A DNA stretch of 64,000 nt from Proteobacteria bacterium ST_bin12 (lineage in GTDB: Bacteria; Pseudomonadota; Gammaproteobacteria; Burkholderiales; Methylophilaceae), in NCBI GenBank assembly GCA_002083635.1, contig MSXP01000005.1, forward strand, positions 341,108 to 405,107. The letters run 5' to 3'. This document shows positions 1-8,732 of the stretch, one piece after another; position 1 is the stretch's first letter, and each line of letters begins with the position of its first letter. Position numbers and translations under genes: made by a program. The notes under the pieces are model-generated. The model did not search any database and was not told the origin of the DNA. It worked only from the letters and a program-made list of their open reading frames with translations.

Positions 1-159
1 AGCGCCCAAATAAAGCCAGAAATGATAATTACCACCGAATTTTTTGGATAAAGATGCTTTAACTATACATCTATACGTCGCTACAAGATAAACGAACACA
101 GTAAACCAACCAACTGCTGTTGGATCACCTACATAAACCTTTAAAACTTCTGAAACCAT
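1..159 (-). CDS. partial membrane protein (5' end only)
   Basis: An open minus-strand frame starts at ATG 159 and runs off the window edge, giving 53 residues. It begins MVSEVLKVYVGDPTAV and contains a hydrophobic stretch (GWFTVFVYLVATY), so it looks like the N-terminus of a small integral membrane protein. It lies 26 nt downstream of the stop of the phytase-like gene in the same direction, so the two may be cotranscribed. A purine-rich stretch (AAGAAAG) lies upstream of the ATG at a rather long distance. I do not recognise the family, and the assignment rests only on the open frame and composition. Confidence 0.4.
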   Translation of the reverse strand, partial: MVSEVLKVYVGDPTAVGWFTVFVYLVATYRCIVKASLSKKFGGNYHFWLYLGA

Positions 160-185
160 TGCATCAGAACACTTTCTTGACTTTT

Positions 186-1949
186 TTACCTGTTAGCATT
201 TCGATCATGAAGAACTGCGAAAAACAGTACTAGAATAAAAATAGACTCTAACCAATCAAATACTCGTCCAATACCTATTAAATACTCTGTTATATTATCT
301 ATGCGATGATACGACACAAACTGAGTTCCTTTAAGGCCCAACATAATGCAGATAACGGCCATCGTATATTTTGTGTGTTTATTTTTAAAATAAAAAATTA
401 AACTAAAAAGTAGCATTAAAGTTGCTACAGCAACTGCCATCACAATAGAACGTTGCAATGGCCCTCTATTTTGATACAGACCTGAATCAATAAATAAATC
501 TCGAAAAGACTGGGTCGCGTAAAAGTACAAGCTTAGATAGTTATACAAAAAGAAAGCTAATATGATTATAGAGAGTATCGTCCAGTGATATGCACCATCA
601 GCTTTTGAACGTATTTTACTGGCTGCAATCATTGTCACAAATATTAAAATCAATAATGTCGCCGCTAAATTAACCCATTCTAGCTTATAGGTGTGATAAC
701 CTTGCCATGCATAGTAGTTTCTATCACGCGACTCCCATTCATTTGTATCTAATTTAGGACTACTAAAGTGTTGTAAATTTAAAGACTCATTCAAACGTAC
801 CTTGATAAATTCTGTTCTTTCACCAAAATTATTATCGTTTGTAATCAACAACGTATCTTTATCTACAATCACAATTGACTCGATTGTTAATTTGGAAAAT
901 GCAAAAGTCGTTTTTCCATCTCGATCTAAATCAACCGGATCAGAAATATCCATTAAATCAACTAGTTGCCTCTTTTTTACATAGCCATTTTTTTCAACAC
1001 CAGCAATTGAAAGCCAATATACTTTTTTGACTTGTGTGGATGCATCTCCCCAACTCTCATTTTGCTCTATCGTTAAAAATTCCGTGTCGTTAATCGCGAC
1101 TAACTCCCTGATTTCGGTTGCATTTCCATCTAATTGATATAAAAAATAGCCCTCTTCAAATTGTTCGGTATCAACATCAAACGTGTAAATTCTGAGTGTT
1201 TTTTCTGCATCGCCGATAACAGGCTTTTCTAACATCGGATACAGCTTATTACCTTGCGGATTAATCGCCATTCCTTCTAAACCCGCTGTGGTTTTGATGG
1301 TCGGAATATCCCCAGCTTTCAATAATGGGTTTTCAGGGGAAGTTATATTTGGAATGGAAATCTGTTGCCTAAGAACTTTGCCTGTTTGATCAAACTTAAT
1401 CAAAAAAGGACCGAACTCCTCGCCAACCCAAATGTTACCTTTATAATCGACACGAAAAGACTCAGGATCTATATCGCCGCCGGTTAATAATTTGCCTTTT
1501 TTAATAATTGAATCGACTGGATTATTTTTTGGATTGTTACCATAAAATTCAAAATCAGCCTGCTTGGGGAAGTTTAATTTATTGTCAATGTCGTTAAATC
1601 GGATCAGCTTTGAAACCTTGGTATTTTTATCGTTGCCTTGTAAGTCATTGAAGTCAATTTTTAAATTATATAGCCCTAATAATGAACTGTAAGAGGCAGA
1701 TTTCGGCCCGAAACCTGTGTCAATCAGATAGATATAGCTGCCATCAGCAGCTTTTTCTGCCGCAGAAAACCCACCGATAATTTGCGAACTTGGGGGCGCC
1801 CATGTGCCAGAAGCCAAATGTTGGCTGAACGGACCCGCTGTGTAGGTATTGAGACCCATGCTAGACCAACCGACTAACGTTGCAGAGTGCGCAAAATTTG
1901 TCAGCAAAAAACATATTAAGTATAAAAGCTTATAGACACAACTTTTCAT
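186..1949 (-). CDS. exported phytase-like (esterase-like) domain fused to a C-terminal multi-span membrane domain
   Basis: The protein has 587 residues. An N-terminal signal sequence (about residues 1-23, ending in HSA) is followed by a long periplasmic domain up to about residue 415. That domain has the hallmarks of the 'esterase-like activity of phytase' family, a beta-propeller-like fold, including the segment GNIWVGEEFGPFLIKFDQTG. The last 170 residues carry about five hydrophobic spans (starting near WVNLAATLLILIFVTMIAA), so the domain is probably displayed on the outer face of the inner membrane. Family members are predicted phosphoesterases and the substrate is unknown. The membrane extension is unusual, because most relatives are free exported proteins. 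The gene is followed on the same strand by another membrane-protein frame. Confidence 0.7.
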   Translation of the reverse strand: MKSCVYKLLYLICFLLTNFAHSATLVGWSSMGLNTYTAGPFSQHLASGTWAPPSSQIIGGFSAAEKAADGSYIYLIDTGFGPKSASYSSLLGLYNLKIDFNDLQGNDKNTKVSKLIRFNDIDNKLNFPKQADFEFYGNNPKNNPVDSIIKKGKLLTGGDIDPESFRVDYKGNIWVGEEFGPFLIKFDQTGKVLRQQISIPNITSPENPLLKAGDIPTIKTTAGLEGMAINPQGNKLYPMLEKPVIGDAEKTLRIYTFDVDTEQFEEGYFLYQLDGNATEIRELVAINDTEFLTIEQNESWGDASTQVKKVYWLSIAGVEKNGYVKKRQLVDLMDISDPVDLDRDGKTTFAFSKLTIESIVIVDKDTLLITNDNNFGERTEFIKVRLNESLNLQHFSSPKLDTNEWESRDRNYYAWQGYHTYKLEWVNLAATLLILIFVTMIAASKIRSKADGAYHWTILSIIILAFFLYNYLSLYFYATQSFRDLFIDSGLYQNRGPLQRSIVMAVAVATLMLLFSLIFYFKNKHTKYTMAVICIMLGLKGTQFVSYHRIDNITEYLIGIGRVFDWLESIFILVLFFAVLHDRNANR

Positions 1950-2139
1950 AAATTTGTCTCGAGTGAGCGAAGTATTATGCCTATATTACTTAAAAATTAA
2001 TGCTTACGTTCGTATAGATGTGTCACTAGAACACGCTAATTATTAGAATTTCTGACTTAGCAAATCATGCGTAAAATAGCCTAAAATTGCTTTGTCAGTT
2101 TAAAAATTTCACTCCCCAATCACAGAGCAAACAAAAACC

Positions 2140-5100
2140 CTAAAGCAAAACTTTCTCAATCCCACCGTTATTCACCCGTTCCACATATTCCTCCATCCAG
2201 TTATCGCCCAGAATATGTTTAGCCATTTCAACCACAATATAATCTGCCTCAATACCTGTATCATCGCCGTAACGGGCAAGACCTTGCAGGCAGCTTGGGC
2301 AGCTGGTCAAAATCTTCACTTGTTCTTCAGGCTTTCCAACTGTTAAGCCCATTTTGTTCATACCTTTTTCCAGCTCTTCTTGCTTACGGAATTTAACTTG
2401 CGTGGCAATATCAGGGCGCGCAGCCGCGAAGGTACCGCTTTCGCCGCAGCAACGGTCGTTCAATTGCACTTCCTGCCCCATTAGCTTATTGGTCACTTCT
2501 AACGGTTTATAGGTTTTCATTGGCGTGTGGCATGGGTCATGGTACATATAGCGGGTACCCGTCACCGTTTGCAAACGCATGTCTTTTTCCATCAGATATT
2601 CGTGAATATCTAGCAACCTGCAACCTGGGAATATCTTCTCAAATTCATATTTTTGCAGCTGATCCATACAGGTACCGCAAGACACAATCACCGTTTTAAT
2701 ATCCAAGTAATTCAAGGTATTAGCGACACGATGGAATAACACGCGATTTTCAGCCGTGATTTCTTGGCCTTTGTCGTGATTACCCGCCGATGTCTGCGGA
2801 TAGCCGCAACACAAGTAACCAGGTGGCAATACGGTAATGGCACCCACTTCATATAACATCGCTTGCGTAGCTAAACCCACGTTTGAGAACAAACGCTCAG
2901 AGCCACAGCCAGGGAAGTAAAACACGGCCTCAGAATCTTCTGTGACTTTTTGCGGATTGCGAATCACTGGGATCATGCTGTTATCTTCTACACCCAGCAT
3001 GGCGCGTGAAGTTTTAGACTGCATTTTTCTAGGCATTGGCCTGTTGATAAAGTGAATCACCTGCGCCTTGATTTCTGGCTTGCCAACGGTGGCAGGCGGG
3101 CGAATTTTATCCTTTAGCAGGCCAAATTTTTTCGCCAGCATATGCGCGATATTTTGCGCCTTGTAGCCCCAACCAATCACAGTGGTTCGTAAAAATTTAA
3201 CGGTAGCGGGATCTTTTGCATTTAAAAAAAGCATACCCAAAGAGGTGCCTGGGTTAAATTGCTTTTTACCTTGTTCTCGCAAAAAGTTACGCATTTTGAT
3301 AGAAACATCACCAAAATCGATATCCACAGGGCATGGATTCAAGCATTTATGGCAAACCGTACAATGGTCGGCCACATCATTGAACTCATCAAAATGCTTG
3401 AGTGAGATACCGCGCCGCGTTTGCTCTTCATACAAAAACGCTTCAATCAATAATGACGTACCTAAAATTTTGTTGCGCGGGCTATATAGCAAATTGGCGC
3501 GCGGCACATGCGTTGTACACACAGGCTTGCACTTTCCGCAACGCAAACAATCACTTATATCATCTGCAATCTCGCCAATGGCTGATTGCTCCATGATGAT
3601 AGATTCTTGCTCTAGTAATCCAAAGCTTGGCGTATAGGCATTCTCAAGGCCAGAACCAGCTAATAATTTACCTTTATTAAAGTGCCCATTTGGGTCTACT
3701 TTATTTTTGTACGCGGTAAAGTTATCAATAGTGGCTTTGTCTAGGTATTCCATTTTGGTGATACCAATACCATGCTCACCTGAAATCACACCGTTTAGGC
3801 CTTTAGCCAGCGCCATCACGCGATCCACCGCCTCGTGTGCCTGTTTCATCATGCCGTAATCATCTGAGTTAACAGGGATATTGGTGTGCACGTTACCGTC
3901 ACCCGCATGCATATGCAAGGCAATAAAGACGCGGCTTTTCAGCACAGCTTTGTGGATTTCATCCAAGCGGGTCAAGATTTTTTGGTATTCACGGCCAGCA
4001 AAAATCTCCGCCATCGGGCGTTTCAGTTCGCGCTTCCAAGAGATGCGCAAATCGTAAGATTGCACCGCACGGAAGACATTTTCGTATTGCGTATGCGGCT
4101 TGCCTAACTCGCCTAATACGCTCACTGGCTCATCTAGCGTATTTAAAATTAAGCGCCATTTGGCACGCAAATCACGTAATAATTGCAAGGCAATCAATTG
4201 CTTAGAATGCACCATTTCCGCATCGGCATTGCCATCTTCGTCAGCTTGCAGCGGCAACTCGGTCTGCATAAACGCCTCTAAGGCATCTACTAGTTTGAGC
4301 TTATTATCAATTGAAAGCTCAATATTAATGCGCTCAATACCATCAGAATAATCACCCAATTTAGGCAATGGAATCACAACGTCTTCATTGATTTTAAAGG
4401 CATTGGTATGCTTGGCGATGGCAGCTGTACGCGCGCGATCTAGCCAGAATTTTTTGCGTGCTTCGCCTGAAACCGCAATAAAGCCTTCACCATTTTTGGC
4501 GTTACATATACGCACCATGGCAGATGCCACTTCACCTACGGCATTCTCATCATCAGAGGCAATATCTGCAATCAATACCATCTTAGGGCGCTGCTGTCTG
4601 GCCGCTTTGGTGGCATAGCCAACCGCCTTTATATAACGCTCATCCATATGCTCTAAGCCAGCCATAATTACCGCTGGCCCTGCACCATTACTTAAGCCTT
4701 TGGCAGTCGCATCCAAATAATCTTTAATCTCAACAATCGCAGGTACCGCGTGTGATACATTGCCAAAAAATTCCAAGGCAATGGTGCGCACATATTTAGG
4801 CATGCGGTGCAGAATAAAGGTAGCGCTGGTAATCAAGCCATCGCAACCCTCTTTTTGAATGCCAGGCAAACCGCTTAAGAACTTGTCAGTTACGTCTTTA
4901 CCTAAACCAACTTTTCTAAAGCTAGGGCCAGGTATGCTGATAATCTCAGGCTCACCAAGCTGCGTTTTCATATCAATATCAAAACGGCTGATTTTGAAGC
5001 GCGCCATGGCTATATCGTGAATTTTGCCTAGGTTATGATCCAAACGCTCGACTTCAATCCAAGTTGCGTCTGGCGTTACCATGCGGTATGAAGCCAAGTT

Positions 5101-6027
5101 ATCTAGCGCAGTGCCCCAAAGCACGGCTTTTTTTCCGCCTGCATTCATGGCCACATTGCCACCAATACAACTCGCATCTGCCGATGTGGGGTCACAAGCA
5201 AATTCAAGACCTGCTTCCGTCGCTGCTTCCATCGCGCGACGCGTCACAACGCCTGCTCCGCATTCGATAGTAGCGACCTGCCTTGCTACACCCGGCAATG
5301 TGCGCATTTGCACGCCTGTATGACGGTCTAATTTTTCAGTATTAATCACCACAGATAGTGGCGTAAGCGGGATTGCACCACCTGTGTAGCCAGTTCCGCC
5401 TCCGCGTGGAATCACTGTTAAGCCCAGCTCAATACTGGCTTTAACCAAAGCGGCGATTTCGATTTCCGTATCAGGGTTGAGCACCACAAACGGATATTCC
5501 ACGCGCCAGTCGGTAGCATCGGTGACATGAGAAACGCGGGCTAAACCATCAAACTGAATATTATCTTTACGCGTGATTTTGCTATATTTGCTCAAGGCTT
5601 TCTTGCGCAAATCATAGGTTTGGCGAAAATCTTCGGCAAATTTTTCTACGGCTTTTTTTGCAGCAACCACCAGCTTAACCACTTTATCATTGCCCGCACT
5701 GCGCTCATTTATGGCAGCAATACGGTGATAAAGCGCATCAATCAAGGCTTTGCGACGTTTTGGATTGTCTAGTAAATCGTCTTGCAGGTATGGATTGCGG
5801 CTAACTACCCATAAATCGCCCAGCACTTCAAATAACATACGTGCGCTGCGACCAGTTTTGCGCTCGCCACGTAACTCATTTAAAACAGCCCAAATTTCTT
5901 CACCTAAAAACCGAATGACAATTTCGCGGTCTGAAAAAGAGGTGTAGTTATAAGGAATTTCACGCAAACGTGTAGCAGCTGGCGCTGGCTCGGTTTGTAA
6001 AATTTTGGCGGGTATGGGTGCGTTCAT
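2140..6027 (-). CDS. DUF3683-type FAD-linked oxidase / Fe-S oxidoreductase fusion
   Basis: This 1295-residue protein fuses modules that are separate in GlcD/GlcF or Dld-type enzymes. In order they are an N-terminal DUF3683-like region (about 1-160), an FAD_binding_4 (PCMH) domain with the glycine-rich motif PRGGGTGYTGGAIP at about 207-220, an FAD-oxidase C-terminal domain with HMHAGDGNVHTNIP, two 4Fe-4S motifs (CLRCGKCKPVC and CTVCHKCLNPCP), and two cysteine-rich CCG domains (LCCGYPQ and RCCGESG). Such fusions are typical of betaproteobacteria. They are thought to oxidise a 2-hydroxy acid and pass electrons to the quinone pool through the Fe-S part, but the substrate is not established. It starts at ATG 6027 and stands alone, divergent from the tlpA-like gene. 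The architecture is certain; the substrate is not. Confidence 0.85.
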   Translation of the reverse strand: MNAPIPAKILQTEPAPAATRLREIPYNYTSFSDREIVIRFLGEEIWAVLNELRGERKTGRSARMLFEVLGDLWVVSRNPYLQDDLLDNPKRRKALIDALYHRIAAINERSAGNDKVVKLVVAAKKAVEKFAEDFRQTYDLRKKALSKYSKITRKDNIQFDGLARVSHVTDATDWRVEYPFVVLNPDTEIEIAALVKASIELGLTVIPRGGGTGYTGGAIPLTPLSVVINTEKLDRHTGVQMRTLPGVARQVATIECGAGVVTRRAMEAATEAGLEFACDPTSADASCIGGNVAMNAGGKKAVLWGTALDNLASYRMVTPDATWIEVERLDHNLGKIHDIAMARFKISRFDIDMKTQLGEPEIISIPGPSFRKVGLGKDVTDKFLSGLPGIQKEGCDGLITSATFILHRMPKYVRTIALEFFGNVSHAVPAIVEIKDYLDATAKGLSNGAGPAVIMAGLEHMDERYIKAVGYATKAARQQRPKMVLIADIASDDENAVGEVASAMVRICNAKNGEGFIAVSGEARKKFWLDRARTAAIAKHTNAFKINEDVVIPLPKLGDYSDGIERINIELSIDNKLKLVDALEAFMQTELPLQADEDGNADAEMVHSKQLIALQLLRDLRAKWRLILNTLDEPVSVLGELGKPHTQYENVFRAVQSYDLRISWKRELKRPMAEIFAGREYQKILTRLDEIHKAVLKSRVFIALHMHAGDGNVHTNIPVNSDDYGMMKQAHEAVDRVMALAKGLNGVISGEHGIGITKMEYLDKATIDNFTAYKNKVDPNGHFNKGKLLAGSGLENAYTPSFGLLEQESIIMEQSAIGEIADDISDCLRCGKCKPVCTTHVPRANLLYSPRNKILGTSLLIEAFLYEEQTRRGISLKHFDEFNDVADHCTVCHKCLNPCPVDIDFGDVSIKMRNFLREQGKKQFNPGTSLGMLFLNAKDPATVKFLRTTVIGWGYKAQNIAHMLAKKFGLLKDKIRPPATVGKPEIKAQVIHFINRPMPRKMQSKTSRAMLGVEDNSMIPVIRNPQKVTEDSEAVFYFPGCGSERLFSNVGLATQAMLYEVGAITVLPPGYLCCGYPQTSAGNHDKGQEITAENRVLFHRVANTLNYLDIKTVIVSCGTCMDQLQKYEFEKIFPGCRLLDIHEYLMEKDMRLQTVTGTRYMYHDPCHTPMKTYKPLEVTNKLMGQEVQLNDRCCGESGTFAAARPDIATQVKFRKQEELEKGMNKMGLTVGKPEEQVKILTSCPSCLQGLARYGDDTGIEADYIVVEMAKHILGDNWMEEYVERVNNGGIEKVLL

Positions 6028-6180
6028 TTAAGCTTTAAAATTTAAACTGAATTCAATAGAAGATTATAACATGCTGTAGACCAGCAAATAACTGCATGCG
6101 TTCTATGGTTATTGCACTTAATTTTATTCAGTATTTTATTAAGCATTTCATTCTAAGATTTCACTAAAAAGCGGTAAAAT

Positions 6181-6684
6181 ATGGCTATGTCAACGGTTAA
6201 AAAATTACTCATCCCAATCGCCTTTTTGGCTTTATTGGTTTTTTTGGGCTTAAGCCTCAGCAATAAATCACAAGCACCTGATATCACATTCACCACTATT
6301 GAAGGCAAAAAAATCAACATGGCTGATTTAAAAGGCAAAGTAGTGTTAATCAATTTTTGGGCCACAGATTGCCCAGGTTGCATCAAAGAAATGCCTGACT
6401 TAGTTAACACTTACAACACTTATAAATCTAAAGGTTTTGAAATCATCTCTGTGGCGATGCCCTACGACCCGCCAGCACAAGTACTCAATTACACGCGCCA
6501 AAAGTCGCTACCTTTTCCTGTGATGCATGATGGATTTTCTGAAATGACACAGGCGTTTGGTGGCGTGAACTTAACGCCTACTGCTTTTATTTTTGATAAA
6601 AATGGCAATCGCTTGCAACGCACCATTGGCGAATTAGATTTTGCTAAATTACATCAACTACTGAATACAGAGCTGGCCAAATAA
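6181..6684 (+). CDS. TlpA-like membrane-anchored thiol-disulfide oxidoreductase
   Basis: The protein has 167 residues. A single N-terminal hydrophobic anchor (about 8-26) precedes a thioredoxin/AhpC-TSA fold. The redox motif is CPGC at residues 64-67 within NFWATDCPGC, and a cis-proline region follows (NLTPTAFIF). Family members reduce periplasmic cysteines during cytochrome c maturation or copper-site assembly, or act in resistance to oxidative stress. Either ATG 6181 or ATG 6187 could be the start. The stop codon overlaps the start of hemJ by one base, so the two are translationally coupled. That fits a role near haem enzymes, but the specific partner is unknown. Confidence 0.8.
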   Translation: MAMSTVKKLLIPIAFLALLVFLGLSLSNKSQAPDITFTTIEGKKINMADLKGKVVLINFWATDCPGCIKEMPDLVNTYNTYKSKGFEIISVAMPYDPPAQVLNYTRQKSLPFPVMHDGFSEMTQAFGGVNLTPTAFIFDKNGNRLQRTIGELDFAKLHQLLNTELAK

Positions 6685-7094
6685 TGTTGTGGATTAAAGC
6701 GCTACACATTATTTTTGTTACCAGTTGGTTTGCAGGCTTATTTTATTTGCCGCGTTTATTTGTCAATCACGCCATGGTGATCGATACAGCCACGCAAGAG
6801 CGACTGAGCTTAATGGAACATAAGTTGTATCGCTTTATGCTACCGCTGGCTGTGCTGGCTTTGGTATTTGGTTTATGGCTTTGGTTGGGTTATGGCATTA
6901 GTGGTGGCTGGATGCATGCCAAACTGCTGTTGGTCGCTGGTTTAATTGGCTATCATGTTTATTGTGGCAAATTGATGCGTGATTTTAAATCTGGCAAAAA
7001 CACACATAGTCATGTGTGGTATCGCTGGTTTAATGAAGCGCCTGTATTAATACTATTTGCTGTAGTCATTTTAGTTGTTGTAAAGCCATTTTAA
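6684..7094 (+). CDS. hemJ: HemJ-like protoporphyrinogen oxidase (UPF0093/CopD superfamily)
   Basis: This is a 136-residue, four-span membrane protein. The N-terminus (LWIKALHIIFVTSWFAGLFY) matches the HemJ signature, with the conserved His in the first helix followed by LPRLFVNHA. HemJ oxidises protoporphyrinogen IX to protoporphyrin IX, the penultimate step of haem synthesis, in bacteria that lack HemG and HemY. Length and helix arrangement are normal for the family. The ATG overlaps the preceding stop codon (TAATG). Some databases label this family only as 'CopD family protein', so the HemJ call rests on motif recognition. Confidence 0.7.
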   Translation: MLWIKALHIIFVTSWFAGLFYLPRLFVNHAMVIDTATQERLSLMEHKLYRFMLPLAVLALVFGLWLWLGYGISGGWMHAKLLLVAGLIGYHVYCGKLMRDFKSGKNTHSHVWYRWFNEAPVLILFAVVILVVVKPF

Positions 7095-7116
7095 TATTGA
7101 ATCTACAAGGCTATTC

Positions 7117-7911
7117 ATGAATATTTTAGATGCAAATTTGCTGAACTCGGATTGGCTCATTTATATGCTAAAAAAATCCAGCAATAAACCCAGCGCTCGA
7201 CTATTAAGCCTTTTTGACATATTAGAAGATTGGCTAGACGCGCCAGTAATACATGAACAGTTGACCCAACAATCATTTGGTCATGCTCAAGTCGTTAATC
7301 ACAAATTACAAGATTTCTTGACATTAGAGGCCGCTAAGGCAGGTGCAGTAATGCCAGAAATGTTAGCCAGCCAGCTCTACTTTATGGCGATTGCCGCTAG
7401 CCAAGAAAAATTGAATATAAACCCTGAATCTGAAGATCCGTTCGCGCACAGTTCAAGCTTAATGCATGCAAAAAGCGCAGCCAAAGCCCTCATTGCTGCA
7501 CAAACCACCCCCGAGTATCGCATTAGCAAAACTTCAGCTTACGCAATTGCTGCCAGCTGTATGGGCGCTTTAGTTGTTGCGTGCAGCTTATTTATATTTA
7601 ACCAAGCAAGCCCAAATATTGCGCCGCAAGTCGCCTATGTAGAGCCAGTAAGCGCCGAATCCAATGTGAGCTTGATTGCAAGCGCCGAACAAACCTCTGC
7701 TTTAATTGCCCAAATCAATCAAATGCGCAAAGGCAATTGCCAGCTAATTGAGGCATTACAACTGCCCGACTCATATAGAAAAGTGTATTTTGACAATATC
7801 GTGTCGGGGCAAATCTCAACGAATATACATGATCAAAAATTAGTACATGAGATTTTGCAGAAAGTGCGCTGTAATTACACGCCCATGTTAATGGCTAACT
7901 CAGTTAATTAA
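7117..7911 (+). CDS. hypothetical single-span membrane protein
   Basis: This 264-residue protein belongs to no family I recognise. The first 140 residues are soluble, mostly helical and alanine/leucine-rich. One transmembrane segment lies at about 143-162 (IAASCMGALVVACSLFIF). A short C-terminal domain of about 100 residues contains two cysteines (GNCQLIEALQL and VRCNYTP) that could form a disulfide if it is periplasmic. This is the topology of an anti-sigma-like or signalling membrane protein, but no partner gene is adjacent. It follows hemJ by 22 bp on the same strand, so cotranscription is possible. Confidence 0.6.
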   Translation: MNILDANLLNSDWLIYMLKKSSNKPSARLLSLFDILEDWLDAPVIHEQLTQQSFGHAQVVNHKLQDFLTLEAAKAGAVMPEMLASQLYFMAIAASQEKLNINPESEDPFAHSSSLMHAKSAAKALIAAQTTPEYRISKTSAYAIAASCMGALVVACSLFIFNQASPNIAPQVAYVEPVSAESNVSLIASAEQTSALIAQINQMRKGNCQLIEALQLPDSYRKVYFDNIVSGQISTNIHDQKLVHEILQKVRCNYTPMLMANSVN

Positions 7912-8031
7912 TTATCAGACTGCTACTGCATATACTTAACAGTATAAAATAGCCGAAAAATCATTATATTTCTCTATTTTAATTAATAGCTTACTAATAA
8001 ATTGTGGCCAAAGATATTACCTTTCAGTCTA

Positions 8032-8062
8032 TTTACAAAGAGCATTAATCTCATGCTATACT
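8032..8062 (+). promoter_or_regulatory. sigma70-like promoter immediately upstream of the TetR gene
   Basis: TTTACA at 8032-8037 and an extended -10 (TGCTATACT, hexamer TATACT at 8057-8062) are separated by 19 bp. Initiation about 7 nt downstream would fall at or next to the A of the ATG at 8069, which would make a leaderless mRNA. No Shine-Dalgarno sequence is visible before the ATG, which agrees with this. Confidence 0.5.
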
Positions 8063-8068
8063 GATTTT

Positions 8069-8635
8069 ATGAGCGTGTTAAAAGACAAAATTTTAGTAGT
8101 CGCCACTGATTTATTCCACACTAGAGGCATTAATTCTACTGGAGTCGATACCATTGTGGCTGTTGCTGGCACAACCAAAATGACCTTGTACAAGTATTTC
8201 AACACCAAAGAACAGTTGATTATTGAGGTGCTGCAAAAAAGTCAGCAAGACTTTCAAGCTTGGTTAGATGAAAAGCTCAATGCCAACACCAAAAAACCTG
8301 CAGATAAAATCCAATATTTATTTGACTACATTGAAGAATGGGTTAATTCTTCTGCCTTTATTGGCGTTGGTTTTATTAAAGCGTCAGCTGAGTTCCCCAA
8401 CGAAGAAAACGCGATTCATAAATTATCTTCACAGCAATCGCGTGAATTTAGGCAATTTATTAGCAAATTGGCGACCGAAGCGAATATCAAAGATGCTGAT
8501 GGTTTGGCATTGCAATTATCATTGTTATTTGAAGGTGCTGCCCAAGCAGAGCAAATGAAACGTGGTTCAGGTGCTATTAAATATGCGAAAAAGGCCGCTA
8601 AAATCTTAATCGATGGCGCAATCAAACAGCCTTAA
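8069..8635 (+). CDS. TetR/AcrR family transcriptional regulator
   Basis: The protein has 188 residues. The N-terminal helix-turn-helix (about 10-55) includes the family pattern RGINSTGVDTIVAVAGTTKM followed by LYKYFNTKEQLI. The C-terminal ligand domain is divergent, as expected. Regulators of this type repress their own gene and often an adjacent enzyme or efflux gene. The nearest candidate is the downstream PfkB kinase gene, 97 bp away. There is no obvious palindrome at the promoter, so the target is unknown. The gene may be read from a leaderless message. Confidence 0.85.
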   Translation: MSVLKDKILVVATDLFHTRGINSTGVDTIVAVAGTTKMTLYKYFNTKEQLIIEVLQKSQQDFQAWLDEKLNANTKKPADKIQYLFDYIEEWVNSSAFIGVGFIKASAEFPNEENAIHKLSSQQSREFRQFISKLATEANIKDADGLALQLSLLFEGAAQAEQMKRGSGAIKYAKKAAKILIDGAIKQP

Positions 8636-8732
8636 CGCCAAAAATCTAACGCATTTAACAGGCTCTCAAAACATTACTTGCCTAGCACTGCCTTGCTCTA
8701 AGATAATGTCGTTTTAAAATATTGACATTATT

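Noticed and set aside
2140..6027. Assembly fusion of two genes as an explanation of the 1295-residue oxidase
   Set aside because: The DUF3683-FAD-Fe-S-CCG order and the length are typical of betaproteobacteria, so it is a real fusion protein.
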